DNA from: Chloroflexi bacterium RBG_16_48_8
GTDB taxonomy: Bacteria > Chloroflexota > Anaerolineae > Anaerolineales > E44-bin32
Assembly (NCBI GenBank): GCA_001795115.1
Contig: MGNI01000176.1
Span: 589-5,835 of the forward strand
Direction of reading: 5' to 3'
DNA: 5,247 bases
Shown here: positions 1 to 5,247 of the stretch, one piece after another
Layout of the letters: each line of letters opens with the position of its first letter
Numbering within the stretch: position 1 is the first letter of the stretch
Notes under the pieces: generated by a model
What the model was told of the DNA's origin: nothing
What the model saw: the letters and a program-made list of their open reading frames with translations, nothing else
The model's database searches: none
Made by a program: the position numbers and the translations under genes

Positions 1-857
1 CACAGCGCGTTGTAAAAGCCGCGCTGCTCATATATCTCGTCCACTTCCTGGTGCCGGCGGTACCAGGGCAAAAGCACAACCGCCCACAGGATCAACGCCA
101 TCACGAGTCCAGACGAACGAAGGTGAAGGTAGCGCACAGAGACCTCCCCCAAAATGAAAAGGAACGCCACCCCGATGGCTGCTATCGTGAAGAGGATCGC
201 CTTTCGCTTTCCAAGCAGCAGCGCCAGTGTTGTGTCGCCTCGGCCTCGATCTTCCTCCATCTGATAGATTCGCGTGAGGGGATAGAACCCTGCAAACAGG
301 AAGAAGAATCCCAAGACAATGTTGATAATGGGAGGTTCAAGGGGATGGTCCATGGCTGCCCAACCGGCATAAATGGTGAGAGCGCTGTAACCAACGGAGT
401 TGATCAACACATCCCAACCTGCTCGAGCCTTGGCGCGCAGCGGCGGCACAGAGTAGGCAAGAAAAAGCAACATGCAGATGACATACGCAAGCAGGAAGCG
501 ATTCCCCAGCGTGTTCGCCATAAGCAACCCGGCGAGTAAAAAAACCAACAAGAAATGTGGCAGATAACGCGGGATGAGGGGTGGATCCTCCAAATAGCCG
601 ATATCCCCTTCATCCTTATCAAAAACCGAATTAATAGCCAAGGTGCCTCCATTTCCCAATACTGCCCAAGCCAATACAGCTATTCCCCAACGACGGAGGG
701 CATCGGGCGTGAAATTGAAACCGTTGGCCAGAAAGAACCCCACCGACATGTGGGCACCCACGATGGGCCAGGATCGCGGTCGCAGATAGAAAAGATAGGG
801 GATCCAACCGTCAGGGAGGATTTTACGAAGTGTTTCACGACTGATCGTTGGTAGCAC
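1..857 (-). CDS. UbiA-family prenyltransferase, C-terminus beyond left edge
   Basis: Integral membrane enzyme that would transfer a polyprenyl group from a prenyl diphosphate to an acceptor, as in quinone, chlorophyll or ether-lipid synthesis; the acceptor cannot be told from sequence. About 285 residues are visible and the frame is open to the edge. The first Asp-rich motif is N76-SVFDKDEGD-85 and the second is YQMEEDRGRGD at 198-208; both are Mg-diphosphate sites in this family. The YSVPPLRAK loop (135-143) is also typical. Hydrophobic stretches alternate with these loops, for example near 30-47, 57-75, 101-117, 121-134 and 176-192. The final visible residues, RGFYNAL, match the usual region before the last helix, so probably only a few tens of residues are missing. 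The start is uncertain. There is no in-frame ATG near the N-terminus; GTG at 857-855 is the best candidate, but its purine-rich AAGAAAGG lies almost against it. The frame is open upstream to a TGA near 940. It is divergent from the methyltransferase gene. Confidence 0.87.
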   Translation of the reverse strand, partial: MLPTISRETLRKILPDGWIPYLFYLRPRSWPIVGAHMSVGFFLANGFNFTPDALRRWGIAVLAWAVLGNGGTLAINSVFDKDEGDIGYLEDPPLIPRYLPHFLLVFLLAGLLMANTLGNRFLLAYVICMLLFLAYSVPPLRAKARAGWDVLINSVGYSALTIYAGWAAMDHPLEPPIINIVLGFFFLFAGFYPLTRIYQMEEDRGRGDTTLALLLGKRKAILFTIAAIGVAFLFILGEVSVRYLHLRSSGLVMALILWAVVLLPWYRRHQEVDEIYEQRGFYNAL

Positions 858-921
858 GCCTTTCTTGAGAAAAATCCACTTTCTATAAAAACCCTCAACT
901 ACAGCTGTGGTTGTGCAGATC

Positions 922-927
922 CTTATA
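922..927 (-). promoter_or_regulatory. Possible -10 element for the prenyltransferase gene
   Basis: On the minus strand this hexamer reads TATAAG, one mismatch from the TATAAT consensus, about 65 bases upstream of the proposed GTG start. No good -35 hexamer stands at the usual spacing, so this is only a candidate. Confidence 0.22.
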
Positions 928-966
928 CAAGAATATCTTCAACAAAGCACATTCAAGAACCCTGTG

Positions 967-977
967 TATACTATAAG
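967..977 (+). promoter_or_regulatory. Possible -10 element for the methyltransferase gene
   Basis: Two overlapping -10-like hexamers, TATACT (967-972) and TATAAG (972-977), lie about 90 bases upstream of the preferred ATG at 1065. No convincing TTGACA-like box is found 16-18 bases upstream. If either hexamer is used, an in-frame ATG at 993 would also be on the transcript, so the promoter does not settle the start. Confidence 0.25.
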
Positions 978-1064
978 GAAGAATTTGAAACAATGGGTTT
1001 TCCGCAGCTCCAAGGGATGGACAGCCCATCAAAATCCTCTCCTCTTTCAGATAAAGGCATCAGG

Positions 1065-1763
1065 ATGTTTTCCAAAACCGCTCAATACTACGATTGGATC
1101 TATTCCCAGAAGGATTACCGCGCTGAAGTCAATAAGTTGTTAGCCATCATTCGCAAGAATCACTTATCCGTTAGCGAACGACTGTTGGATGTGGCCTGTG
1201 GAACGGGACAACACATTCAATACCTAAAGGAACATTTCGATGTGGAGGGGCTCGATATTAACCCAGAATTGCTCGAGCTTGCCCACCAGCGGAATCCTGA
1301 GGTCACCTTCCATGAGGGAGATATGATCGACTTCGATCTTGGGTGCAAGTTCGATGTTATTACCTGCCTCTTCAGCTCCATTGGTTACGTAAAAACGCAG
1401 GAAAATCTCAAGAAAGCCATTGAATCCATGGCCCACCATTTAAATCCTGGTGGCCTGCTCATCATCGAGCCCTGGTTTACCCCGCAAGATTGGCATCCAG
1501 GGACACTCCATGCTCAAGTTGTCGACGAGCCCGAATTGAAAATGATCCGGATGAATTTGAGCCATTCGGAGGGAAGAATTTCCTACTTTGACTTCCATTA
1601 CCTGATCGGGACCCTGGATGGGATCGAACACTTTGTGGAACGTCACGAGCTGGGATTATTCGAGAAAGAAGAGATGGAAGCGGCATTTATCGCTGCAGAC
1701 CTCCAGGTAACCTTTGACGAGGGTGGCCTCATCGGGCGTGGGCTTTACATCGGAACGGCGTAG
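1065..1763 (+). CDS. Class I SAM-dependent methyltransferase, TylM1/DesVI-like
   Basis: A 232-residue soluble Rossmann-fold methyltransferase. The glycine-rich SAM loop is LLDVACGTGQH at 40-50. The acidic residue that would bind the SAM ribose is D64 in GLDIN, and GDM at 85-87 follows. FDVITCLFSSIGYV (96-109), a PGGLLIIEPW segment and a C-terminal GRGLYIG complete the pattern. From memory, the same order, including the SSIG, EPW and GRGL motifs, is seen in the dTDP-amino-sugar N,N-dimethyltransferases TylM1 and DesVI. Many bacteria carry relatives outside sugar clusters and no sugar genes are visible here, so the substrate is unknown. I prefer ATG 1065 because AAAGG (1053-1057) stands 7 bases upstream and the protein then opens with MFSKTAQYYDWIY, typical of the family. 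An in-frame ATG at 993 would add 24 Ser/Pro/Lys-rich residues and has a more distant AAGGAAG; ATG 1017 is also possible. The gene ends at TAG, 95 bases before the receiver-like gene. Confidence 0.9.
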   Translation: MFSKTAQYYDWIYSQKDYRAEVNKLLAIIRKNHLSVSERLLDVACGTGQHIQYLKEHFDVEGLDINPELLELAHQRNPEVTFHEGDMIDFDLGCKFDVITCLFSSIGYVKTQENLKKAIESMAHHLNPGGLLIIEPWFTPQDWHPGTLHAQVVDEPELKMIRMNLSHSEGRISYFDFHYLIGTLDGIEHFVERHELGLFEKEEMEAAFIAADLQVTFDEGGLIGRGLYIGTA

Positions 1764-1764
1764 A

Positions 1765-1823
1765 GGCGAAGCGCTCTCCTTTAGATGAAGGAATTCTTAA
1801 ACATCCATCACGATTGCTTCGCC
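1765..1823 (+). repeat. Spaced inverted repeat between methyltransferase and receiver-like gene
   Basis: GGCGAAGC (1765-1772) and its exact complement GCTTCGCC (1816-1823) flank a 43-base spacer, starting directly after the methyltransferase stop. There is no following T-run, so it is not a standard intrinsic terminator. It could be a chance match or a long-loop structure. Confidence 0.25.
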
Positions 1824-1848
1824 CGTACAAACCCGTGATAGGATATAC

Positions 1849-1855
1849 AGGAGGG
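1849..1855 (+). promoter_or_regulatory. Strong ribosome binding site for the receiver-like gene
   Basis: AGGAGGG lies just upstream of ATG 1859, with 4 bases between AGGAGG and the ATG. It fixes the start of the interrupted gene at 1859 and excludes the upstream in-frame alternative at 1814. A near-consensus site in front of a broken gene suggests the break is recent or not fully disabling. Confidence 0.65.
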
Positions 1856-1858
1856 ATT

Positions 1859-2317
1859 ATGATAAGCCAGATGAAAAACCGCAATCTAACCCTCGTTCAC
1901 TGGAACGAAAGCGAAGCTGAGAAGATGGCTTCCACCCTCCGAGAGCATGGTTGGGATGTCATCCTTCGACATAGCTCTGACCAGTTTAAAATGAGCGGAC
2001 TCAGGCAGAATCCCCCCGCGGCAGTTGTTATCTCCCAGCGGTGACTGCCCTCCCATGGAGGAGAGGTTGCAGATGCATTATGGTCATCCAAATGGGGCAG
2101 AGAGATCCCCATTATTTTCTGCGACGGTGCCCCCGATAAGGTGCTGGCTGCACAAAAGAGATTCCCCAGCGCCATATTTACGACCTGGGAGGATCTGATC
2201 TCTATTCTCAACGCCCTGTCAACAAAGCGTCCAACCCATCGTTGTGAAGAAACAGAAACGAAGCCTTCCTTACAGCGGTTCTTGGGGAAAAGGCATCTGG
2301 AGGGTTCATGGGAGTGA
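1859..2317 (+). pseudogene. Receiver-like (CheY-fold) protein interrupted by in-frame TGA
   Basis: The first open part, 1859-2044, encodes 61 residues beginning MISQMKNRNLTLVHWNESEA, with an amphipathic stretch (EAEKMASTLREHGWDVI) like the first helix and second strand of a receiver. It reaches AAVVISQR and then meets TGA at 2042-2044. The same frame continues without another stop to TGA 2315-2317. This second part reads LPSHGGEVADALW, then REIPIIFCDGAPDKV, then FPSAIFTTWEDLISILNAL, a natural continuation of the same fold (third helix, fourth strand, last helix). In relatives I recall, the turn reads like VVIDLSRLPSHG, so the stop stands where Arg is usual; CGA to TGA is one transition. The usual phosphoacceptor Asp position here is Ser, so phosphorylation is unlikely. 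The last 30 or so residues are polar and unassigned. Alternatives are a sequencing error or readthrough. It follows the methyltransferase by 95 bases in the same direction. Confidence 0.6.
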
Positions 2318-2462
2318 GCGGGTTTGCCCTCGAAGAATAAGAGGAGAGATCAAGGACAATTCTGCAACTATACATTGAAAGAGATGACAACACCGGCTTC
2401 TCTTCCTTTATAGCCAAAAAAGACGCCATGGTAGAATCACAACATGATAAAGTATTAATTAA

Positions 2463-2483
2463 GGCTTTTTTCTAGCAAAAGCC
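2463..2483. repeat. Perfect 7-bp hairpin, possible terminator or structural element
   Basis: GGCTTTT (2463-2469) and AAAAGCC (2477-2483) are exact complements around a 7-base loop. No T-run follows on the plus strand. Read on the minus strand it is followed by the T-rich stretch TTAATTAATACTTTATC, which resembles a terminator tail better, but no minus-strand gene ends here. It lies about 145 bases after the end of the receiver-like frame. Confidence 0.35.
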
Positions 2484-2713
2484 GGAAAAGGATCCCTTAC
2501 GAAGACGGAGTCTTGCAGGTTGCTCTTATCAATGCCCCAAGCACAGATCGGATCAGACATTGAACCCTGGACTTCATCTCTACTTCAAATCTCTTAGCCC
2601 CCATACCACCCAAAAGGGATGTTAATTCATATGAGTACTCGATCCAAGGGGGCCGCAATCGTGGAAAGCTTAGCTACCCTTTCTTGTCATAAAGCGGGGT
2701 GTTGCATCCACTA

Positions 2714-2718
2714 AGAGG
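2714..2718 (+). promoter_or_regulatory. Ribosome binding site deciding a TTG start for the sigma gene
   Basis: AGAGG, continued as AAAGG, lies 5 bases before TTG 2724. The later in-frame ATG codons at 2796, 2832 and 2835 have only weak or no purine-rich sequence in front. This favours the non-ATG start. Confidence 0.5.
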
Positions 2719-2723
2719 AAAGG

Positions 2724-3998
2724 TTGGATGGGCTCCCATTTTATTGGGCAAACAAAGCCCTGGATATCCACAACCTAGTGTTCACAGGCAGACATATGTC
2801 CGATGAGGCATCCTTTTCAAATGAAAAAACCATGATGGATCAGCTTATAGAACTTGGCGAGAATCAAGGCTACATCGATATCGATGACATCCTGGAGATG
2901 TTCCCACATGTTGAGGAGAACCTTGACCTGCTTGAAGAGATGTGTGATCTGCTTCTGGCAGCGGGTATCCCCTTCTCTGGAAATGGCCAATTAGGGCAGA
3001 AAGTCGAAGAGCAATCCTTAACGAAGGAACTCGAGATCGAAGATCCTTTTAGTGATGAACGTGAGCAGCATCACGCTATGGATGCTGCTGATGCAGGTGA
3101 TACCATTGGGCTTTACCTCAACCAAGCAAGCAAGGTGCCCCTTCTGAAGCACGAAGAAGAGATCGAGTTGGCTAAACGCATTGAACGTGGGCGGCGAACA
3201 AGCCAGGAGCTTGCTCGTGGAAGCCTATCCCCGAAACAACGTGCTATGTTGAAGCATCTGGTTGAGGATGGCTTGGCAGCTCGCGAGCATCTGATCCTGG
3301 CTAATTTACGCCTCGTCTTCAGCGTGGCAAAGAAGTATGCGGGGCGCGGCCTATCCCTTATGGATTTAGTTCAAGAAGGTCATATTGGCTTGATGAGAGC
3401 AGTGAAGAAATTCGAGTACCAACGTGGATTCAAATTCTCAACCTACGCTACCTGGTGGATCCGCCAAGCTGTCTCCCGGGCAGTTGCCGACCAAGGTCGC
3501 ACCATCCGACTGCCAGTCCATATGGGTGAGCGAATAAGCAAGATGCTTCGCAGGAGGCATCAACTTACACAAGAACTTGGCTGTGAGCCAACACCCGAAG
3601 AGCTGGCCAATGCTACCGGAGAACCCGTTTCGACGGTGGTTGAAACTCTACGCATCTCACAACGAGCCATCTCCTTGGAGCTTCCAGTCGGCGATCAAGA
3701 CAACTCCGAAATTGGAGATTTTATTGAGAACGAGGATGTTCCAAATCCCGAAGAAAGCACAGAACTGGCACTTCTGCAGGAGCATTTGTGGGAGATTCTC
3801 GAGACCTTGCCCCCCAGAGAGGTAAAAGTCCTTCAGCTACGGTACGGACTGAAGGGCGGGCGAGCGCATACCCTGAGCGAGATTGGGGAGAAGATGGGGA
3901 TCTCTCGAGAACGCGTGCGGCAGATAGAAGTACAAGCCAAGAAAAGGCTGCGCATACCTAAGCTTCAAGCCGAGCTGGCAACGTACCTGAAGCATTGA
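2724..3998 (+). CDS. RNA polymerase sigma-70 factor, SigA/RpoD-like (group 1 or 2)
   Basis: Sigma subunit that guides RNA polymerase to -10/-35 promoters; 424 residues from TTG 2724, or 400 from ATG 2796. An acidic region 1.1 (about 39-84, LIELGENQGYIDIDDIL) is followed by a short linker, then region 1.2 (126-156, DTIGLYLNQASKVPLL). Region 2 covers about 188-260, with NLRLVFSVAKKYAGRG, DLVQEGHIGLMRAVKKF and FKFSTYATWWIRQA. Region 3 begins at IRLPVHMGERI. Region 4 fills the last 70 residues, with the helix-turn-helix LSEIGEKMGISRERVRQIE. The residues for -10 recognition are close to E. coli RpoD: WWIRQAVSR against WWIRQAITR. The end differs from typical principal sigmas: KKRLRIPKLQAEL stands where LRKLRHPSR is usual. 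This may mark a secondary SigA paralogue, so I give no gene symbol. No large non-conserved region is present between 1.2 and 2. It stands alone, with its own upstream gap and a downstream stem-loop. Confidence 0.95.
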   Translation: MDGLPFYWANKALDIHNLVFTGRHMSDEASFSNEKTMMDQLIELGENQGYIDIDDILEMFPHVEENLDLLEEMCDLLLAAGIPFSGNGQLGQKVEEQSLTKELEIEDPFSDEREQHHAMDAADAGDTIGLYLNQASKVPLLKHEEEIELAKRIERGRRTSQELARGSLSPKQRAMLKHLVEDGLAAREHLILANLRLVFSVAKKYAGRGLSLMDLVQEGHIGLMRAVKKFEYQRGFKFSTYATWWIRQAVSRAVADQGRTIRLPVHMGERISKMLRRRHQLTQELGCEPTPEELANATGEPVSTVVETLRISQRAISLELPVGDQDNSEIGDFIENEDVPNPEESTELALLQEHLWEILETLPPREVKVLQLRYGLKGGRAHTLSEIGEKMGISRERVRQIEVQAKKRLRIPKLQAELATYLKH

Positions 3999-4057
3999 TA
4001 TGACCTTCGTTATCACCTGGTTCTGATTACCATCTCCAAGGAAAGCCTATGGGTTCA

Positions 4058-4080
4058 GTAGACTTCACTCTGAAGTCTGC
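4058..4080 (+). terminator. Stem-loop downstream of sigma gene, terminator-like without U-tract
   Basis: AGACTTC (4060-4066) and GAAGTCT (4072-4078) pair perfectly around the loop ACTCT. A T-G wobble and a G-C pair extend the stem to 9 bp. It lies about 60 bases after the sigma stop codon and before the pncB promoter, where a terminator or a 3'-end protecting hairpin would fit. The following bases, GTTAATGG, are not a T-run, so intrinsic termination would be weak. Confidence 0.35.
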
Positions 4081-4167
4081 GTTAATGGATAAAATTGCCC
4101 ATGGGGATGGACCTAATAAACCTCTACATTTGAAGAAAATTCATAGCATCTATCATTCTCATCCATT

Positions 4168-4197
4168 TTCAGATAATCCTTCTCCTGGGCGTATAAT
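4168..4197 (+). promoter_or_regulatory. pncB: Sigma-70-type promoter for pncB
   Basis: A perfect TATAAT (4192-4197) is preceded 18 bases upstream by TTCAGA (4168-4173), which matches TTGACA at 4 of 6 positions. Transcription would begin near 4204 and give a leader of about 40 bases before ATG 4245. This is the clearest promoter in the window. Confidence 0.6.
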
Positions 4198-4202
4198 AAA
4201 TC

Positions 4203-4225
4203 CTTGGAGAGTTGCCCCAAGCAAC
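4203..4225 (+). promoter_or_regulatory. Overlapping alternative hairpins in the pncB leader
   Basis: GTTGC (4211-4215) can pair with GCAAC (4221-4225) around the loop CCCAA. CTTGG (4203-4207) can instead pair with CCAAG (4217-4221). The two share bases and exclude each other. Both lie between the predicted transcription start and the ribosome site, but 5-bp stems are weak and may be chance. Confidence 0.22.
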
Positions 4226-4227
4226 CG

Positions 4228-4235
4228 AGAGGAGG
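4228..4235 (+). promoter_or_regulatory. Ribosome binding site of pncB
   Basis: AGAGGAGG lies 9 bases upstream of ATG 4245, a near-consensus Shine-Dalgarno sequence that fixes the pncB start. Confidence 0.7.
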
Positions 4236-4244
4236 TTTCCCCTG

Positions 4245-5247
4245 ATGAAAGCCGTTGACCGAGCGGTGGCAGAGGGGATTTTGTTCACCGATCAATATCA
4301 GTTGACCATGTCTCAACTCTATTACCGAGTGGGACTACACGAGAGGCGTGCCCAATTCGATCACACTTTCCGTAATTGCCCCGACTACGGCCTCCATCAA
4401 GCTGGCTACTGCATCAATGCAGGCCTCGAGTGGTTGCTGGACTGGATGCGCGAAACCCGCTTTGACGATAAGGCCATCGAATTAATGCGGCATCAAAAAG
4501 GCAGCACAGGGGAACGCCTTTTCGCAGATGATTTTCTGAGTTGGCTTCGGGAAAATGGGTGCTTCGATGGGATCGATATGTGGGCCATCCCAGAAGGTCG
4601 AGTGGTTCACCCCAATGTCCCACTTACCGTCGTCCAAGGGCCCTTAGCCATGGCTCAAATTTTAGAAACGCCCTTGCTTAACCACCTTAACTTTCAAACC
4701 CTCATCGCTACAAAGGCTGCGCGCATCCGGGAAAGTGGCCATGGACAAAAGCTGCTCGAATTTGGTTTACGGCGGGCGCAAGGAACTGGAGCAAACGCTG
4801 GCGCTCGGGCGGCCTTCATCGGTGGAGCTGATTTCTCCTCCAATGTGGGAATCTCCCATATATTAGGCTTCCCACCTAAAGGCACCCATGCGCACAGCAT
4901 GGTCCAGATCTTTCTGGCACTCGGCCAGACAGAATTGGATGCCTTCAGGGCCTATGCGGAAATCTACCCTGATGATTGCCTGCTGTTGGTGGATACTATC
5001 GATACCTTGGGAAGCGGCGTTCCCAACGCCGTCAAAGTCTTTGAGGAGTTACGTCAAAAAGGCCATCGCCCCATGGGGATTCGTCTCGACTCGGGTGACC
5101 TTGCCTACCTGAGCATTCAAGCTGCCAAGATGCTGAATGAGGCTGGTTTCCCCCATGTCTCGATTGTGCTATCGAATCAACTTGACGAACTTGTCATATG
5201 GCAGATTTGTACTCAGATTCAAGATGAGGCGCCTCGCTATGGCGTTG
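4245..5247 (+). CDS. pncB: Nicotinate phosphoribosyltransferase, C-terminus beyond right edge
   Basis: Cytosolic enzyme of the Preiss-Handler pathway: it joins nicotinate to phosphoribosyl diphosphate, with ATP hydrolysis, to give nicotinate mononucleotide for NAD salvage. The first 334 residues are visible and the frame is open to the edge; family members have roughly 400-490. The N-terminal FTDQYQLTMSQLYY (14-27) is the family opening. Next come EFGLRRAQG (172-180), FSSNVGI (197-203) and GTHAHSMV (213-220); His217 lies in the conserved GTxAH motif, which I take to be the region of the phosphorylated histidine. LLVDTIDTLGSGVPNA and the phosphate-binding IRLDSGDLAYLS (from 279) follow, then LSNQLDE near the edge. 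No key residue appears missing. It has its own promoter (TATAAT at 4192) and a strong ribosome site, so it seems independent of the sigma gene. Whether further NAD genes follow cannot be seen. Confidence 0.95.
   Translation, partial: MKAVDRAVAEGILFTDQYQLTMSQLYYRVGLHERRAQFDHTFRNCPDYGLHQAGYCINAGLEWLLDWMRETRFDDKAIELMRHQKGSTGERLFADDFLSWLRENGCFDGIDMWAIPEGRVVHPNVPLTVVQGPLAMAQILETPLLNHLNFQTLIATKAARIRESGHGQKLLEFGLRRAQGTGANAGARAAFIGGADFSSNVGISHILGFPPKGTHAHSMVQIFLALGQTELDAFRAYAEIYPDDCLLLVDTIDTLGSGVPNAVKVFEELRQKGHRPMGIRLDSGDLAYLSIQAAKMLNEAGFPHVSIVLSNQLDELVIWQICTQIQDEAPRYGV

Larger units (their letters stand above)
2318..2723. other. Intergenic region without a supported gene
   Basis: About 400 bases between the broken receiver-like gene and the sigma factor gene. 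I see no reading frame here with both a plausible start and a family-like sequence. One frame is open from 2341 to a TAG at 2473-2475, but it lacks a start codon with a ribosome site. The region holds a perfect hairpin at 2463-2483, the AT-rich palindrome TTAATTAA just before it, and a long-range GCCCCC/GGGGGC pair at 2597-2602 and 2648-2653. A promoter for the sigma gene should lie here, but no clear -35/-10 pair stands out. Confidence 0.5.

Noticed and set aside
51..539. A 162-codon plus-strand frame opposite the prenyltransferase
   Set aside because: Its product is highly polar, low in pattern and antisense to clear UbiA motifs.
500..2172. The 12-mer GATTCCCCAGCG occurs near 500 and near 2161
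   Set aside because: Both copies lie inside unrelated coding frames, there are only two, and nothing around them is shared; chance is sufficient.
2073..2195. ATG after GGAGGAGAGG, a possible restart after the internal TGA
   Set aside because: It is in a different frame from the receiver-like gene and gives a 40-residue product with no pattern, so it cannot rescue the C-terminal half.
1897..2211. A 104-codon minus-strand frame opposite the receiver-like gene
   Set aside because: The plus strand shows family-like sequence and a strong ribosome site; the antisense product has no recognisable features.
2341..2475. Open plus-strand frame reading LQLYIERDDNTGFSSFIAKK in its middle
   Set aside because: It has no ATG, GTG or TTG start with a ribosome site before this segment and I recognise no family.
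2597..2653. GCCCCC and GGGGGC as an inverted repeat before the sigma gene
   Set aside because: Six simple bases separated by 45 are expected by chance and no other pairing supports the stem.
4049..4258. A 69-codon plus-strand frame with AAGGAAAG before its ATG, overlapping the pncB start
   Set aside because: It runs through the stem-loop and the TATAAT promoter, its protein has no recognisable pattern, and it overlaps the well-supported pncB start. The ribosome-site match is probably chance.

Overview
The window is a stretch of ordinary bacterial chromosome. It carries four recognisable genes, two of them cut by the window edges, and one apparently broken gene. Nothing in it is mobile, viral, CRISPR-like or an RNA gene. 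The base composition is moderate. The mixture suggests Chloroflexota, perhaps Anaerolineae-like: a SigA-type sigma factor with an unusual C-terminal end, a UbiA prenyltransferase with a DKDEGD-type Asp motif, and a degenerate receiver-like protein of a type I recall from that phylum. The taxonomic guess is inference from remembered protein families, not a database match.

Layout from left to right. (1) Positions 1-857, minus strand: a UbiA-family membrane prenyltransferase whose C-terminus lies off the left edge. (2) 858-1064: a divergent intergenic region with weak promoter-like hexamers on both strands. (3) 1065-1763, plus strand: a SAM-dependent methyltransferase resembling the amino-sugar N-methyltransferases TylM1/DesVI. 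(4) 1859-2317, plus strand: a small CheY-receiver-like gene with a strong Shine-Dalgarno sequence, interrupted by an in-frame TGA at 2042-2044. The reading frame continues in recognisable family sequence after the stop. (5) 2318-2723: about 400 bases without a supported gene, holding one perfect hairpin. (6) 2724-3998, plus strand: a sigma-70 factor with regions 1.1, 1.2, 2, 3 and 4, probably starting at TTG. (7) 3999-4244: intergenic, with a stem-loop after the sigma gene and a consensus TATAAT promoter for the next gene. (8) 4245 to the right edge, plus strand: nicotinate phosphoribosyltransferase (pncB), missing its C-terminal part.

The genes do not form one obvious pathway. The prenyltransferase points to quinone or other prenyl-lipid synthesis, the methyltransferase to small-molecule N-methylation, the sigma factor to housekeeping or general transcription, and pncB to NAD salvage from nicotinate. 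pncB appears to be transcribed from its own promoter. The most notable anomaly is the in-frame stop in the receiver-like gene. I found no convincing undescribed system here.
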